Source: Ktedonobacterales bacterium
GTDB taxonomy: Bacteria; Chloroflexota; Ktedonobacteria; Ktedonobacterales; Ktedonobacteraceae
DNA: 64,000 bases
Direction: 5' to 3'
NCBI GenBank assembly: GCA_027451525.1
Contig: DAIDJF010000011.1
Coordinates: forward strand, 1-64,000
Part shown: positions 26,871 through 35,862 of the stretch, one piece after another
Numbering within the stretch: the stretch's first letter is position 1
Layout of the letters: every line of letters starts with the position of its first letter
Notes under the pieces: generated by a model
What the model was told of the DNA's origin: nothing
What the model saw: the letters and a program-made list of their open reading frames with translations, nothing else
The model's database searches: none
Position numbers and translations under genes: made by a program

Positions 26871-28010
26871 ATGTTTATATTCAACAAAATTTTTCCTATC
26901 AACACTCCTCAAACAAGATATACAGCTCGCTCGTTTTTCTCACCTCTAGGGCTAGTATTTTTGCTCAGTCTTCTCGTCTTAAGCGCGTGCAATACAAGTG
27001 CAGGAAATTCAACGAACGGAATAGCAGAGACCTCCACGGCATTCGCTGCGCCCGCTATTCCAATAGCACTGCAAAGCCAAGGGATTACTCAACTTCAAAC
27101 ATTTCAGCAGTGGATTACCTTGATGCAACAATATCAGGGCAACACGTCAAACTACCAACAACAATACGATACAGATCAGCAAGCACTACAAGCGGCACGT
27201 ACATCAACAGCGTACCAGACTGCGCTGCAAATGCTGCGTACCCACGTCGAACAGATCACGCTTCCCGCAATGAAAACCGAAAGCGTCTCTCTTCAGCAAC
27301 AGCTTGCCCAACAAGTAAATGCGTGGGGAAAGAAGCATACCTACTACGACAGCTATAACAACACGACCTACCCGCTTGGCTACGAATATGGTCCAAATGG
27401 TATCGGGGGATGGATCAAGGATGAGATTACTTCAGCGCAAACGATTGCTGACTATCAGCAAACAATAGAAGACATTAACATGTATCTGGCAAATTTTCAG
27501 GCCATGACGGTCAACAGTAGCGACACTACACCGTTTAATCAATTGCATACCAGTGATGTTCAGTTAATGCAGCACTACGGTAAAATCAACAATAAGGTCG
27601 TGGTCGTCTCTCTGCAAGAACAGGCCGTCCGTATCTACGATCATGGCAAATTAGTGAATGCATTCCTCGCGACGACAGGGCGTCCAGATCGTCCTAGCAT
27701 TCCCGGCGTCTGGTGGGTTGAGGGAAAACTTTCGCCAACAGTTTTCAAGTCTGGCGTTCCGCAAAGCTCACCTGATTGGTACCCCGACACGCCGATCAAT
27801 TACGCGATGCAGTATCACAGCCAGGGCTACTTTATTCATGATAGCTGGTGGCGAGCTGATTACGGTCCTGGTACAAACTTCCCTCATGCGGACGCGACGG
27901 GCGATCCCTTCTCAGCACAAGGTTCGCACGGTTGCATCAATCTCTCAAAAGCCAATGCGCAGTGGCTATATGGATTTGTAAAGCTGTACACGCCTATCAT
28001 CATCTACTAG
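26871..28010 (+). CDS. L,D-transpeptidase (YkuD) lipoprotein
   Basis: This 379-residue envelope enzyme has a long signal sequence ending in a lipobox, LSAC (Cys40). A helical, Gln-rich region (about 70-240) follows and may be a spacer or peptidoglycan-binding part. The YkuD domain occupies the last 130 residues: VVVVSLQEQAVRIYDHGK opening, FIHDSWW with the conserved His, and QGSHGCINLS carrying the catalytic Cys (about 355). Such enzymes form 3-3 peptidoglycan cross-links or attach proteins to the wall. The ATG at 26871 is preferred, since AAGGA is well placed; the longer frame from 26829 lacks one. A terminator hairpin follows at 28052. Confidence 0.9.
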   Translation: MFIFNKIFPINTPQTRYTARSFFSPLGLVFLLSLLVLSACNTSAGNSTNGIAETSTAFAAPAIPIALQSQGITQLQTFQQWITLMQQYQGNTSNYQQQYDTDQQALQAARTSTAYQTALQMLRTHVEQITLPAMKTESVSLQQQLAQQVNAWGKKHTYYDSYNNTTYPLGYEYGPNGIGGWIKDEITSAQTIADYQQTIEDINMYLANFQAMTVNSSDTTPFNQLHTSDVQLMQHYGKINNKVVVVSLQEQAVRIYDHGKLVNAFLATTGRPDRPSIPGVWWVEGKLSPTVFKSGVPQSSPDWYPDTPINYAMQYHSQGYFIHDSWWRADYGPGTNFPHADATGDPFSAQGSHGCINLSKANAQWLYGFVKLYTPIIIY

Positions 28011-28051
28011 CACATAACATTTCTCTGCTGACGAACGAGAAACACAACAAA

Positions 28052-28105
28052 TCTGGCAGAGAGCGCGCAGTAACTGAGAGCAAATGCTCCGCGCTTTCTG
28101 CCAGA
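28052..28105. terminator. Bidirectional terminator hairpin
   Basis: TCTGGCAGA-GAGCGCG pairs with CGCGCT-TTCTGCCAGA between two convergent genes, with one mismatch and no strong T tract. Confidence 0.65.
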
Positions 28106-28111
28106 CCTGCG

Positions 28112-28945
28112 TTACTGTGGGGTCAATACCGCGCTAAATCCTTGCCACATGTTTTGAAACATGCTTAATGGCATGCGCTGAAAATTTGCCGGTGAAGAGT
28201 CCGCAAGATACACATCTTGACTATCCCCACCGCGTACCACAAAAATATGTCCACCGGGAAAATAATAACTATCACGCACCCCTACAATTACAGGTTCACC
28301 TTTGTTACCTAATGCGATAATATCTTGTAGCGTTCTGGTATGACTTAAGCTAGCCTGGAAACCGTAATAATTGGCCGTCATTGTAATCCCATCCTCCCGC
28401 AGTAAACCCAACTGGATATTCCAAACGCCCAAATTCAGTTCCTCTTGCAACACATCTGCCCCAATTAAATGTCGTCCATAGGCATCCATTACCTCTGCCA
28501 TTGCCATACCAGAACATGAAGAATACGACCAAACCTGCCATTGATACGTTGTATAGTATTGACTACGCGAAGCCGAATCCAGGCGCATTAAGCGCGTACT
28601 CGCTGTCGATGGCATCGGCTGCGCTACTGTTTGTATATCCGTCGTCTGCGAAGAAGCCAAAATATTTAACCCTAAGCCCTTCGTAAACGTTTGCAACGTG
28701 CCACCCGCCAACCCGCCTTGAATAAATAATGCCAGCAATACCATCAGCAACAAGGCCAACGAGACCAGCATCCGCCAACGTGTATACCAGGAAGACGGAA
28801 GTGTGCATGTCGAGGAACTTCCCCCCGTGGAAAGAGACATCAAGCGTTTTTGACGCTGCTGCACCCGCCATGCACTCCCTACAAAACCTACAATCACCGA
28901 CAGCATGATCGCAAGTGAGAGCAGAACCATAAAGTCGGACAACAT
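28112..28945 (-). CDS. Membrane-anchored C39-like cysteine peptidase
   Basis: This is a 277-residue protein with two N-terminal membrane helices (about 5-25 and 59-81) and an extracytoplasmic domain. The latter resembles papain-like C39 peptidases: the candidate nucleophile Cys is in SYSSCSGMAMAEVM, the His in GGHIFVVRGG and the Asp in VYLADSS. The order Cys, His, Asp fits the C39_2 family. It could process or bind secreted peptides. No ABC exporter is nearby, so it is not an obvious bacteriocin processor. GGAG lies nine bases before the ATG. It is convergent with the L,D-transpeptidase. Confidence 0.7.
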   Translation of the reverse strand: MLSDFMVLLSLAIMLSVIVGFVGSAWRVQQRQKRLMSLSTGGSSSTCTLPSSWYTRWRMLVSLALLLMVLLALFIQGGLAGGTLQTFTKGLGLNILASSQTTDIQTVAQPMPSTASTRLMRLDSASRSQYYTTYQWQVWSYSSCSGMAMAEVMDAYGRHLIGADVLQEELNLGVWNIQLGLLREDGITMTANYYGFQASLSHTRTLQDIIALGNKGEPVIVGVRDSYYFPGGHIFVVRGGDSQDVYLADSSPANFQRMPLSMFQNMWQGFSAVLTPQ

Positions 28946-29017
28946 ACAATACTACTCCTAAAATATTCCCCAGTTTATATCCATGTATTAATATACCTCA
29001 AGCGTTCAGAAAAATAG

Positions 29018-29069
29018 CAGAGCCAGCGAGAAAAGTAGCCCTATTGGGTTACTCTTCTCGCTGGCTCTG
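29018..29069 (-). terminator. Strong intrinsic terminator
   Basis: A stem of more than 20 bp (CAGAGCCAGCGAGA outer arm, AGTAGCCC inner arm, TATT loop) is followed by TATTTTTC on the minus strand, just after the stop of the gene at 29097. Confidence 0.85.
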
Positions 29070-29096
29070 TCTTCCTCTTGCCAGATATCCCTGGCA

Positions 29097-29519
29097 TTAA
29101 TGCAAATCGCGATATGCTCTGTTTCCTTCTACATTTCCATACACAACACGCATATCATACACTTCAAGTTCTTTGCTCATCGTGCGTTTATAGATATGCA
29201 CCTGACTAACTTCATAGGTTAGCGGGATCACCAGATATTCAACCACATTCTCGGTAACATACGGGCGCGCATTCAGCATACCATGTTTGCAGAGATGAAA
29301 CACGAGGAGTTCGCCTGGATCAATAATGCCAAGTTGGTGATAATTGTGATACACGGCCCAGACTATCTCTGTTCGATTTTCCAGGATGAGCATTTCGTCA
29401 TCACTACCTAAATTGAGCGCAATACGTGGCTCTGGATGGAGTCGCCATCCTCCAGTTTGCCGATGGGGGAGCGTCTCTGTCGATAATTCCTGTGTATCGG
29501 GGGCACAGATAACTGCCAT
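29097..29519 (-). CDS. Hypothetical protein
   Basis: This 140-residue protein is not recognised. It is soluble, with no signal peptide or membrane span, and appears rich in beta strands: EMLILENRTEIVWAVYHNY, then GELLVFHLCKHG, then VEYLVIPLTYEVSQVHIYKR. The alternating pattern suggests a small beta-barrel or beta-sandwich fold. GGGAG lies six bases upstream of the ATG and a strong terminator follows the stop, so it is a real single-gene unit. It is divergent from the LysR gene across a 390-base spacer and shares no obvious pathway with its neighbours. Confidence 0.6.
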   Translation of the reverse strand: MAVICAPDTQELSTETLPHRQTGGWRLHPEPRIALNLGSDDEMLILENRTEIVWAVYHNYHQLGIIDPGELLVFHLCKHGMLNARPYVTENVVEYLVIPLTYEVSQVHIYKRTMSKELEVYDMRVVYGNVEGNRAYRDLH

Positions 29520-29910
29520 TACTATCTCCCAAGGTTATTTTGCAGCCTTTCACAGGCCTCAAAACACTTTACAATGGCTAACGCACAAAAATGATAAGCG
29601 ACACGCGAAGTATGCAATGGCAAACATTATTCTGTTGGTGCTATACATCTATCAGAAGACAGTACCACTATAATACATAGCATATTTGGCGTCAAGTGTT
29701 TTTTATTTGCAGTTTTATCTATAGACTACGCTCTCTCATTATCTACTATAAAGAACAGACAAAAAACCGCTTCTCTATGCTTAACACCAACGTTTCTGCT
29801 ATTATCTCTTATACAAAACGTATCTAACACTACCGATGACATACAAATACAGGCCAATTTGATACAATAATAATACTGATCTATTTAATACAATAGAGCG
29901 TGAGAGTAGC
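29520..29910. other. Divergent intergenic region upstream of the LysR gene
   Basis: No gene is visible; the sequence is AT-rich. It holds ATAC-N5-GTAT (29811-29823), a dyad of the kind LysR regulators bind, and a weak promoter-like TTGATA-17-TATTTA just upstream of lysR. The promoter of the hypothetical gene at 29097-29519 must lie in the left part. Confidence 0.45.
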
Positions 29911-30819
29911 ATGAATTTACAAAATCTGCGCATTTTTCATAAAGTGGCTGAATTAGAACATATCACCCGTGCGGCAGAAGAACTAGGATTAAGTCAGCCT
30001 GCTGTTACAAAAATTATTCAAAATCTGGAACATGAAATTGGGCTAGCACTAATAGAACGTCAGGGCCGTCGTATCGCACTCACGCATGCCGGTCGCATAT
30101 TACATAACTATACACGCAGACTCGCCGCTCTCGAACGTGAAATGGATGACGCGCTCGCGACACTCCGCGATGTTGAGAGTGGCGAAATAACCCTCGCCGC
30201 GAATACTACCGCAGGCGTCTATCTTCTCCCCCCCATTGTCGCGCGTTTTCGCTCTCATTACCCCAACATCAACCTGCATATCTCTATTCTCAACTCTCAT
30301 GAAATTGTTGAAGATACACTAAACTGGCAGCTGGACTTTGGCCTGGTTGAGGGAGACCCGGCATCATTACCAACCGAACTCGCCGTGGAAGCATTTGCCT
30401 ACGATCATCTAATTCTTGTCGTCGCCCCCGATCACCCCTGGAGCAATCTCAGTTCTATCACCCCAGAAATGCTCAATGGAGAAGCACTTGTCCTGCGCGA
30501 ACAAGGTAGTGGAATACGCGAAGTAATTGAACAGGCTCTTTTAGCTTACGATATCCATATCCGCCCGCTGTTCATCTTGACAGATAATGAAGCCATCAAA
30601 CACATGGTCATCAATGGCGTTGGTGCAACCATTGTTTCCGCCCTGACCGTGCGTCGCGAATTAGAAATGGGCGAACTTATCCATCTACCAGTCATTGGTC
30701 TGGATATGCGCCCACAACTTAGCCTGATTAAACGCGCTGATCGCCAACTCTCACGCGCCGCACAAGTCTTTTGTACCTTCTTACGTCCCCTGCTCGAACA
30801 CGATCCCAATGCGTCATAG
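29911..30819 (+). CDS. LysR family transcriptional regulator
   Basis: This is a 302-residue LysR-type regulator. Residues 1-60 form the winged helix-turn-helix: LRIFHKVAELEHITRAAEEL, then LSQPAVTKIIQNLEHEIG. Residues about 90-300 are the periplasmic-binding-protein-like effector domain (GEITLAANTTAGVYLLPPIV). Its LPPI and PDHPWSN features resemble the CysL/CbbR/YwfK group, regulators of sulfur or carbon assimilation. GAGAGT lies close to the ATG. It converges on a TauE/SafE permease gene 57 bases away; in sulfite or sulfonate systems such pairs often go together, so control of that permease is plausible but not shown. Confidence 0.88.
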   Translation: MNLQNLRIFHKVAELEHITRAAEELGLSQPAVTKIIQNLEHEIGLALIERQGRRIALTHAGRILHNYTRRLAALEREMDDALATLRDVESGEITLAANTTAGVYLLPPIVARFRSHYPNINLHISILNSHEIVEDTLNWQLDFGLVEGDPASLPTELAVEAFAYDHLILVVAPDHPWSNLSSITPEMLNGEALVLREQGSGIREVIEQALLAYDIHIRPLFILTDNEAIKHMVINGVGATIVSALTVRRELEMGELIHLPVIGLDMRPQLSLIKRADRQLSRAAQVFCTFLRPLLEHDPNAS

Positions 30820-30875
30820 TACCTGTTACACAAAGATTACGAGCACACACGTATCGCTCTCATCATCTTCAACGG

Positions 30876-31691
30876 CTATATAAGTTTCCAACCAGAAATA
30901 ACTAATACGGTCGCCAATAAAGGACGCATATAGCGATCTGGAATGTACTTGCTTAAGCGACTTCCGAGTACAACACCCGGCAGTGAACCTAATAATAAGA
31001 GGAAGGTGATACCCCAGTTAATCGTCCCAGCTTGAAAATACAGGATGGCTCCGGCGAGATGCAGCATCACAGCATGAACAATATCTGCCCCTACTAATTC
31101 TTTCGAGGATAACCGTGGGAATAAAAACGTCAAGGCGACAATAATGAGCGTGCCACTACCAACGGAGGTGAGTCCAACGAGAAACCCCACGATGGCTCCT
31201 ATTCCTATCGTCAAACAGGGCCGTATAAACCGCTCCCAACGAATATCACGTTGCGTTGTTATCGTACTGCCTGCCTCTTGCGCTACTAATCGCTTCCGCT
31301 CTTGTCGACGAAGAATATATGGCTTCACCACAAGCAGCACAGCGACAATCAGAAGGGTCACGCCAATGCTTTTCAAGATCACACCATTCACAGCATTGCC
31401 ATACGTATGCCTGATATACTGCACCACCCCTACACCCAGTATCGTTGCTGGCACACTTCCGCACGCAAGCCACAGCACAATCTTCATATTGACAGTTTTC
31501 TGCCGAATATGAACATAAGAACCAAAAGCTTTCGTCACAGCGGAGTAGGCCATATCCGTTCCTACAGCCCATACAGGAGGTACCCGAAAGAGAAGAATCA
31601 TCACAGGTGCCAGTAACGCCCCTCCACCCATACCCGTCAAACCGACAAGAAATCCGATACATAATCCGACAAGCGAAATACGATAGTCCAC
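30876..31691 (-). CDS. TauE/SafE family permease
   Basis: This is a membrane protein of about 271 residues and eight spans in the TauE/SafE (DUF81) family, which exports sulfite, sulfoacetate or related anions. Two family repeats are visible: GFLVGLTGMGGGALLAPVMI near the N-terminus and VGFLVGLTSVGSGTLIIVAL in the middle, each with the G(M/V)GG/SG turn. The start is uncertain. GTG at 31691 has GGAGG seven bases upstream; ATG at 31712 has no ribosome site and ATG at 31697 is too close to it. A perfect 16-bp palindrome at 31745-31760 lies just upstream. The convergent LysR gene may be its regulator. Confidence 0.85.
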   Translation of the reverse strand: MDYRISLVGLCIGFLVGLTGMGGGALLAPVMILLFRVPPVWAVGTDMAYSAVTKAFGSYVHIRQKTVNMKIVLWLACGSVPATILGVGVVQYIRHTYGNAVNGVILKSIGVTLLIVAVLLVVKPYILRRQERKRLVAQEAGSTITTQRDIRWERFIRPCLTIGIGAIVGFLVGLTSVGSGTLIIVALTFLFPRLSSKELVGADIVHAVMLHLAGAILYFQAGTINWGITFLLLLGSLPGVVLGSRLSKYIPDRYMRPLLATVLVISGWKLI

Positions 31692-31744
31692 ACGCATACC
31701 TCCGAGAGCCATTTATCTAAAGTATTGCAACATCTATTGCTTTT

Positions 31745-31760
31745 TGTAACTATAGTTACA
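31745..31760. promoter_or_regulatory. 16-bp perfect palindrome upstream of the TauE/SafE gene
   Basis: TGTAACTATAGTTACA is fully symmetric and sits 33-54 bases before the possible start codons, the usual place for a repressor operator. Confidence 0.5.
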
Positions 31761-31848
31761 TCATACAACAAGCATACATGAAAGAGTGCCCGCATGTCAA
31801 GGGGAGCTTCAAAATGTGCTAGATCCGCCTATAGAGCCTCTATGGCAG

Positions 31849-31893
31849 CAAAAAAACATGAGTGATAGCCAGCATATACAGGTTATCACTCAT
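31849..31893 (-). terminator. Intrinsic terminator of the UvrD-like helicase gene
   Basis: ATGAGTGATA-GCC pairs with GG-TTATCACTCAT around a 10-nt loop, followed on the minus strand by a run of seven T. Confidence 0.85.
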
Positions 31894-31942
31894 ATACATT
31901 TCGTACTTATGTTACATATGTGGATTGTTATGCGTACGCGCT

Positions 31943-34231
31943 CTACTCAAAGAGAGTCGCCTGCGCGGTTTCTGGCGGATTATCACGCCGCCGGAGTGAA
32001 CCATCATGATGGAAGAGATAAGGATTGAGTACCCCGTCTTCATCACTCGGCGTCAAGCCTGCCTCTTGAATAAAGCGCGAGGCAACGGCGTCACTGCCAC
32101 GATAGCGAAGCAATGATGAGAGATAGAGATATTTCTGTGCGCGTGTAAAAGCCACATAAGCCAGACGCCGCTCTTCAGCAATCCCAGACATAGCAATTGG
32201 ACCATCCTCAGCTAACGTGAACGAGCGGCGATGCGGAAAAATACCCTCGGTCAAACCCATCACAAACACGATTGGACTCTCTAAGCCTTTTGACTTATGG
32301 ATCGTCATCAGGTTGACACAGTCTCGCTTATTTTTACTACTATCTTCTGCCTGTTCTTTCAATTGCGTCATCGCCGTCAAGAAATGGCGAATGGTATTAT
32401 GACGTTGCGCAATCTGCATCAGTTCTTCCAGTTCATCATACCGCCCTTCCAGGCGCGTCTCTTCATGATGCGTTGGCGTCTCGGCTTCCTCTTCAGCATT
32501 CTCATGATGCTTACTATCATAGTGTCGCAGGTGCGTATCATACGCATATTGGCGAATGAGCCGAATTGCCTGCGCTGGATGATTCCCACACTCTGTCGCG
32601 ATACGGCGAATGAGGGCCACAAAATCCTTTATCCCTGGTTGATGCTCAGCAGGAATAACGTAAGCCTGCTCCTCACAAAATTGCAAGAGCGGACGCCCAC
32701 TCGCATGTGCCATCAGCGTTCCAAAGAGCGTCGGTGTAAAACGATGCGACGTTTTGGTAGTACGCGTGAAATAGTCAGTAGAGGGAATATTAGCAACAGC
32801 ACGAAATGCGCTATTCTGCTCACCACAATGAATAGGAGTAAAGACATCATCCCATTTACGTGGCTGAGCACTCGCGCGCGCCTCCAGATACTCGCGATTT
32901 ACGCGCACCCCATCAATCAAGGCCAGATACGCTAACATATCGCGTGTCGTCTTTCGCTTGAAAAATGACGAACCGCCAACGGTGCGATAGGGAAGGCTAT
33001 TGCGCGCTAACGCAATTTCCAGTAAGGCGAGATGATGATTAGTCCGCGATAGCACAAAAATATCGCGATAAGAGTACTCGCTCTGTTGTTCATGCCATGC
33101 CTTGACCAGCGTTCTAATGCGATTGGCAATGCCTTCCGCCTCGGCTTCCTGATCTTCATATGCTGTCACAGAAACGGGCGCACCATCCGGTAACGTCGCT
33201 CGTAGTGCCTTCTCAAAGCCAGGTGTGACGTCATTATGCGCAATCAACTTATTTGCTGCATCGAGAATCTGCGGCGTTGAACGATAATTCTCTTCAATAT
33301 GATAAATTTTCCCTTTCGGATACATCGTCCGAAATGAAAGAATTGATGCCTCTGGGCTTGCCCCACGAAATTGATAAATCGCCTGATCGGGATCGCCCAC
33401 CACCACGACATTATGCTTGGGGGCTGCCAGATATTGAATGAGACGATACTGCGACGGATTGGTATCCTGCGTCTCATCTACCTGTAAGTAATTGTAACGG
33501 CCCTGCCATGTCTTTCTAAACTTCGGACTGCTCTCCAAAAGCATCAACGGAACATAAATCAGATCAGAGAGATCATACAGCTTTTCTTTCTGCTTTGTCT
33601 GCTCATAGCGCACAAAAAACTCTTGATAGCGTGCTGCCAGATCAGGCTCCGCACCGAGAAAACGCTGAAAAAAAGCGGTTGAGTCATCTGGCTTTACCTG
33701 TTCCTCTTTCGCTCGATCAATCGCCCCTAACACATCGACAATGTTAACTTCCCAGTTCATACCACGCGCGCGATTACTGCGCCAGGGACGTACAATATCC
33801 TCCGCCAGCCATTGGCGCGGTTCTCCACTAATCAGGCGTTGATTAAGTTCCTGCGGTTTCCATTCCAATTTTTCACGCAACATATGGTGGCCCAAACCGT
33901 GAAAGGTCACAACCCGTAGCGTTTTCAGATCCTTTGCCGCGATACCACGTTCGCGCAATGCTTTCAGCGCACGCTTCTCCATTTCGTCAGCAGCGGCCCG
34001 TGTGAAGGTCACACAGAGAATAGCTTCAGGTGCAATATGTTCTTCGGCAATTAAACGCACAAGCCGATGGACAAGAATAGCCGTCTTCCCAGTGCCCGCA
34101 GCAGCAATAAAAGCCGCAGGACCATCGGTATGCGCGATAGCCGCCGCTTGTTGGGGATTCGGACGAAATAGCGCGTGTGTAGAGGAACGAGAAGTAGTTT
34201 TAGTCTTACTTTTTACGCCTTGCGATGTCAT
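31943..34231 (-). CDS. UvrD/PcrA-like SF1A DNA helicase
   Basis: This is a 762-residue ATP-dependent 3'-5' DNA helicase. The motifs appear in order: Q motif NPQQAAAI, Walker A AAAGTGKTA, Ia TFTRAAADEM, II LQVDETQDTN, III GDPDQAIYQFRGA, IV EENYRS, V TIHKSKGLE and VI VAFTRAQK. The region between IV and V (about 400-600) is the 2B domain and is poorly conserved, with an acidic, His-rich stretch. The usual PcrA C-terminal RNA-polymerase-binding tail is not recognisable, so it is a paralogue rather than certainly the housekeeping PcrA/UvrD. AAGGAAGAG precedes the ATG. It acts in repair or replication-fork processing. Confidence 0.9.
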   Translation of the reverse strand: MTSQGVKSKTKTTSRSSTHALFRPNPQQAAAIAHTDGPAAFIAAAGTGKTAILVHRLVRLIAEEHIAPEAILCVTFTRAAADEMEKRALKALRERGIAAKDLKTLRVVTFHGLGHHMLREKLEWKPQELNQRLISGEPRQWLAEDIVRPWRSNRARGMNWEVNIVDVLGAIDRAKEEQVKPDDSTAFFQRFLGAEPDLAARYQEFFVRYEQTKQKEKLYDLSDLIYVPLMLLESSPKFRKTWQGRYNYLQVDETQDTNPSQYRLIQYLAAPKHNVVVVGDPDQAIYQFRGASPEASILSFRTMYPKGKIYHIEENYRSTPQILDAANKLIAHNDVTPGFEKALRATLPDGAPVSVTAYEDQEAEAEGIANRIRTLVKAWHEQQSEYSYRDIFVLSRTNHHLALLEIALARNSLPYRTVGGSSFFKRKTTRDMLAYLALIDGVRVNREYLEARASAQPRKWDDVFTPIHCGEQNSAFRAVANIPSTDYFTRTTKTSHRFTPTLFGTLMAHASGRPLLQFCEEQAYVIPAEHQPGIKDFVALIRRIATECGNHPAQAIRLIRQYAYDTHLRHYDSKHHENAEEEAETPTHHEETRLEGRYDELEELMQIAQRHNTIRHFLTAMTQLKEQAEDSSKNKRDCVNLMTIHKSKGLESPIVFVMGLTEGIFPHRRSFTLAEDGPIAMSGIAEERRLAYVAFTRAQKYLYLSSLLRYRGSDAVASRFIQEAGLTPSDEDGVLNPYLFHHDGSLRRRDNPPETAQATLFE

Positions 34232-34334
34232 TAAAGCTCTTCCTTATGCACAACCTACAAAATTTTATACGCATATCACGGAAAAACACTATAGCACGCA
34301 AGGTGATCGCTTGGCAATAAGCAGCACTTTCCGG

Positions 34335-35711
34335 TCAGGTATCACGATAGCGTGTCGCCCACCACTGAAATAGCACCAGCACAACCGCCGCGATATAGAT
34401 CACCATTTGAATGCTAGCGGCATCCGCAAGCACGCCTGCTGATAACAAGACAGGAATCGATACCGCATTGTAAAACATGTTGCGAAAGGAGAAGACACGC
34501 CCTCGCGCATCCGCTGGCGTCTCCTCCTGCATTATCGTCTGCGCGGGAATATTGATCATATTCAGCATCAGGCCAATCACAAATGCGACCGACCCCACCA
34601 CGATAATTTTTTGCAGGGAAGCCTCCAAATACGGTGAAATCAAACTCGTCAATCCCAGAAGAGTCAGCCCTATCGCTGTCCCAAAACTTCCTACAGCCAC
34701 AAGTTTTTTATTCCCAAATTTTTTTGCCAGATGTGGAATAAAAATGCCACCTAAAACCAAACTGACGCCAGCGGGCGCGAAAATGAACGAAATATCTCCC
34801 ACAGGTAATTGCAAGACATTGCGCACAAATGGTCCTGCAAGCTGTCCAATCATAAGCAATAATACACTCACTAACGAGACACGCAACAACGCAACCAGGA
34901 GATCATGCTTTTTCCGAATAATATGCCAGCTTTCTTTAGTATCGCGCATAATAATCGAGAAAGCACGTCGTCCCAACGGTGCATCACTATCGTGCTTTTT
35001 TTGCCCTTTTGTTGCACTCGGTGGAATAAATACAATGAGAACAGCACATAGCGCATAGATAATAGCGATAATCGCAAAAGTGGCATCGACAGGAAGGAGG
35101 GTAATACGCGCAGAACCAATAACGATATGCAATGTCGGCATAATAGCCTCAATGACCTGCCCCAGAATTAAAAAGCCAACCGCCTGTGCTAATGTCAGCG
35201 TAATATTGAATAACGCTAACGCGGCCTCTAACTCTTCCTGCCCAACAAGCATCGGGATAGTCGATTCCTCCGCTGGCATAAAAAATTGCGTAATCAGCGA
35301 GATCACAAAATTGAGAATATACAAAGGAAAGATGGCTGTATGGTTCCAGATTAAAGCCACTACCAGCAACGCTGTCGCAATCGCCCGTAAAGCATTGCAT
35401 ACCCATAAAACAAGGCGTTTATTCAGATAATCAATATAGACCCCAGCAAGTATACTAAAAGGAACAGCCGGCAAAGTAAACGAGACAATTGCCAATCCCA
35501 CCATAAATGATGAGCCTTTTGTGACCTCAGTCACGATGATGATAATGCCATAGTTCGCGGCGTTAAAACCAATTTGCGAAAACAGTTGCGCCAACCAGAG
35601 AAAAAGGAAGGCGGGATTGGTAAGGAGCTTCTTATAAACTGCCGTTGTGTTCTTCTTCGAAGATGTATTTTGCGTCTCGTCCGTCTGCTGCTGTGCTCGC
35701 GTACTATCCAC
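34335..35711 (-). CDS. MFS transporter, 12-TM
   Basis: This 458-residue major-facilitator protein has a polar N-terminal tail rich in Gln, Thr and Asn, then about 12 hydrophobic spans. The helix 2-3 loop reads GVYIDYLNKRLVL, a motif-A variant with DxLNKR. A cytoplasmic loop near residue 235 contains a basic region. The substrate is unknown. The likely start is GTG at 35711, with GAGAGGA seven bases upstream. The gene is on the same strand as uvrD but is separated from it by about 100 bases without a clear terminator. Confidence 0.85.
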   Translation of the reverse strand: MDSTRAQQQTDETQNTSSKKNTTAVYKKLLTNPAFLFLWLAQLFSQIGFNAANYGIIIIVTEVTKGSSFMVGLAIVSFTLPAVPFSILAGVYIDYLNKRLVLWVCNALRAIATALLVVALIWNHTAIFPLYILNFVISLITQFFMPAEESTIPMLVGQEELEAALALFNITLTLAQAVGFLILGQVIEAIMPTLHIVIGSARITLLPVDATFAIIAIIYALCAVLIVFIPPSATKGQKKHDSDAPLGRRAFSIIMRDTKESWHIIRKKHDLLVALLRVSLVSVLLLMIGQLAGPFVRNVLQLPVGDISFIFAPAGVSLVLGGIFIPHLAKKFGNKKLVAVGSFGTAIGLTLLGLTSLISPYLEASLQKIIVVGSVAFVIGLMLNMINIPAQTIMQEETPADARGRVFSFRNMFYNAVSIPVLLSAGVLADAASIQMVIYIAAVVLVLFQWWATRYRDT

Positions 35712-35862
35712 GTGGCCGTCCTCTCTCCTGCACTTACACTATTGCGTTAGCTCTTAAGCGACATGAGATGCCATTTCTCTGTCACATATGGTATACACGT
35801 AACAGATGCATATACAGTCTCACAGGAAGAGAACGGTATAAGGATCAAAGAAAATGTCTGCA

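Noticed and set aside
28112-28945. Bacteriocin-processing C39 peptidase
   Set aside because: There is no ABC transporter or double-glycine leader peptide nearby, so only the fold-level call is kept.
31858-31893. Insertion-sequence end
   Set aside because: The inverted repeat is followed by a T run right after a gene stop, so it is a terminator.
34477-35058. Open frame of 193 codons on the + strand
   Set aside because: It is antisense to the MFS gene at 34335-35711 and shows the low-complexity pattern of a shadow frame.
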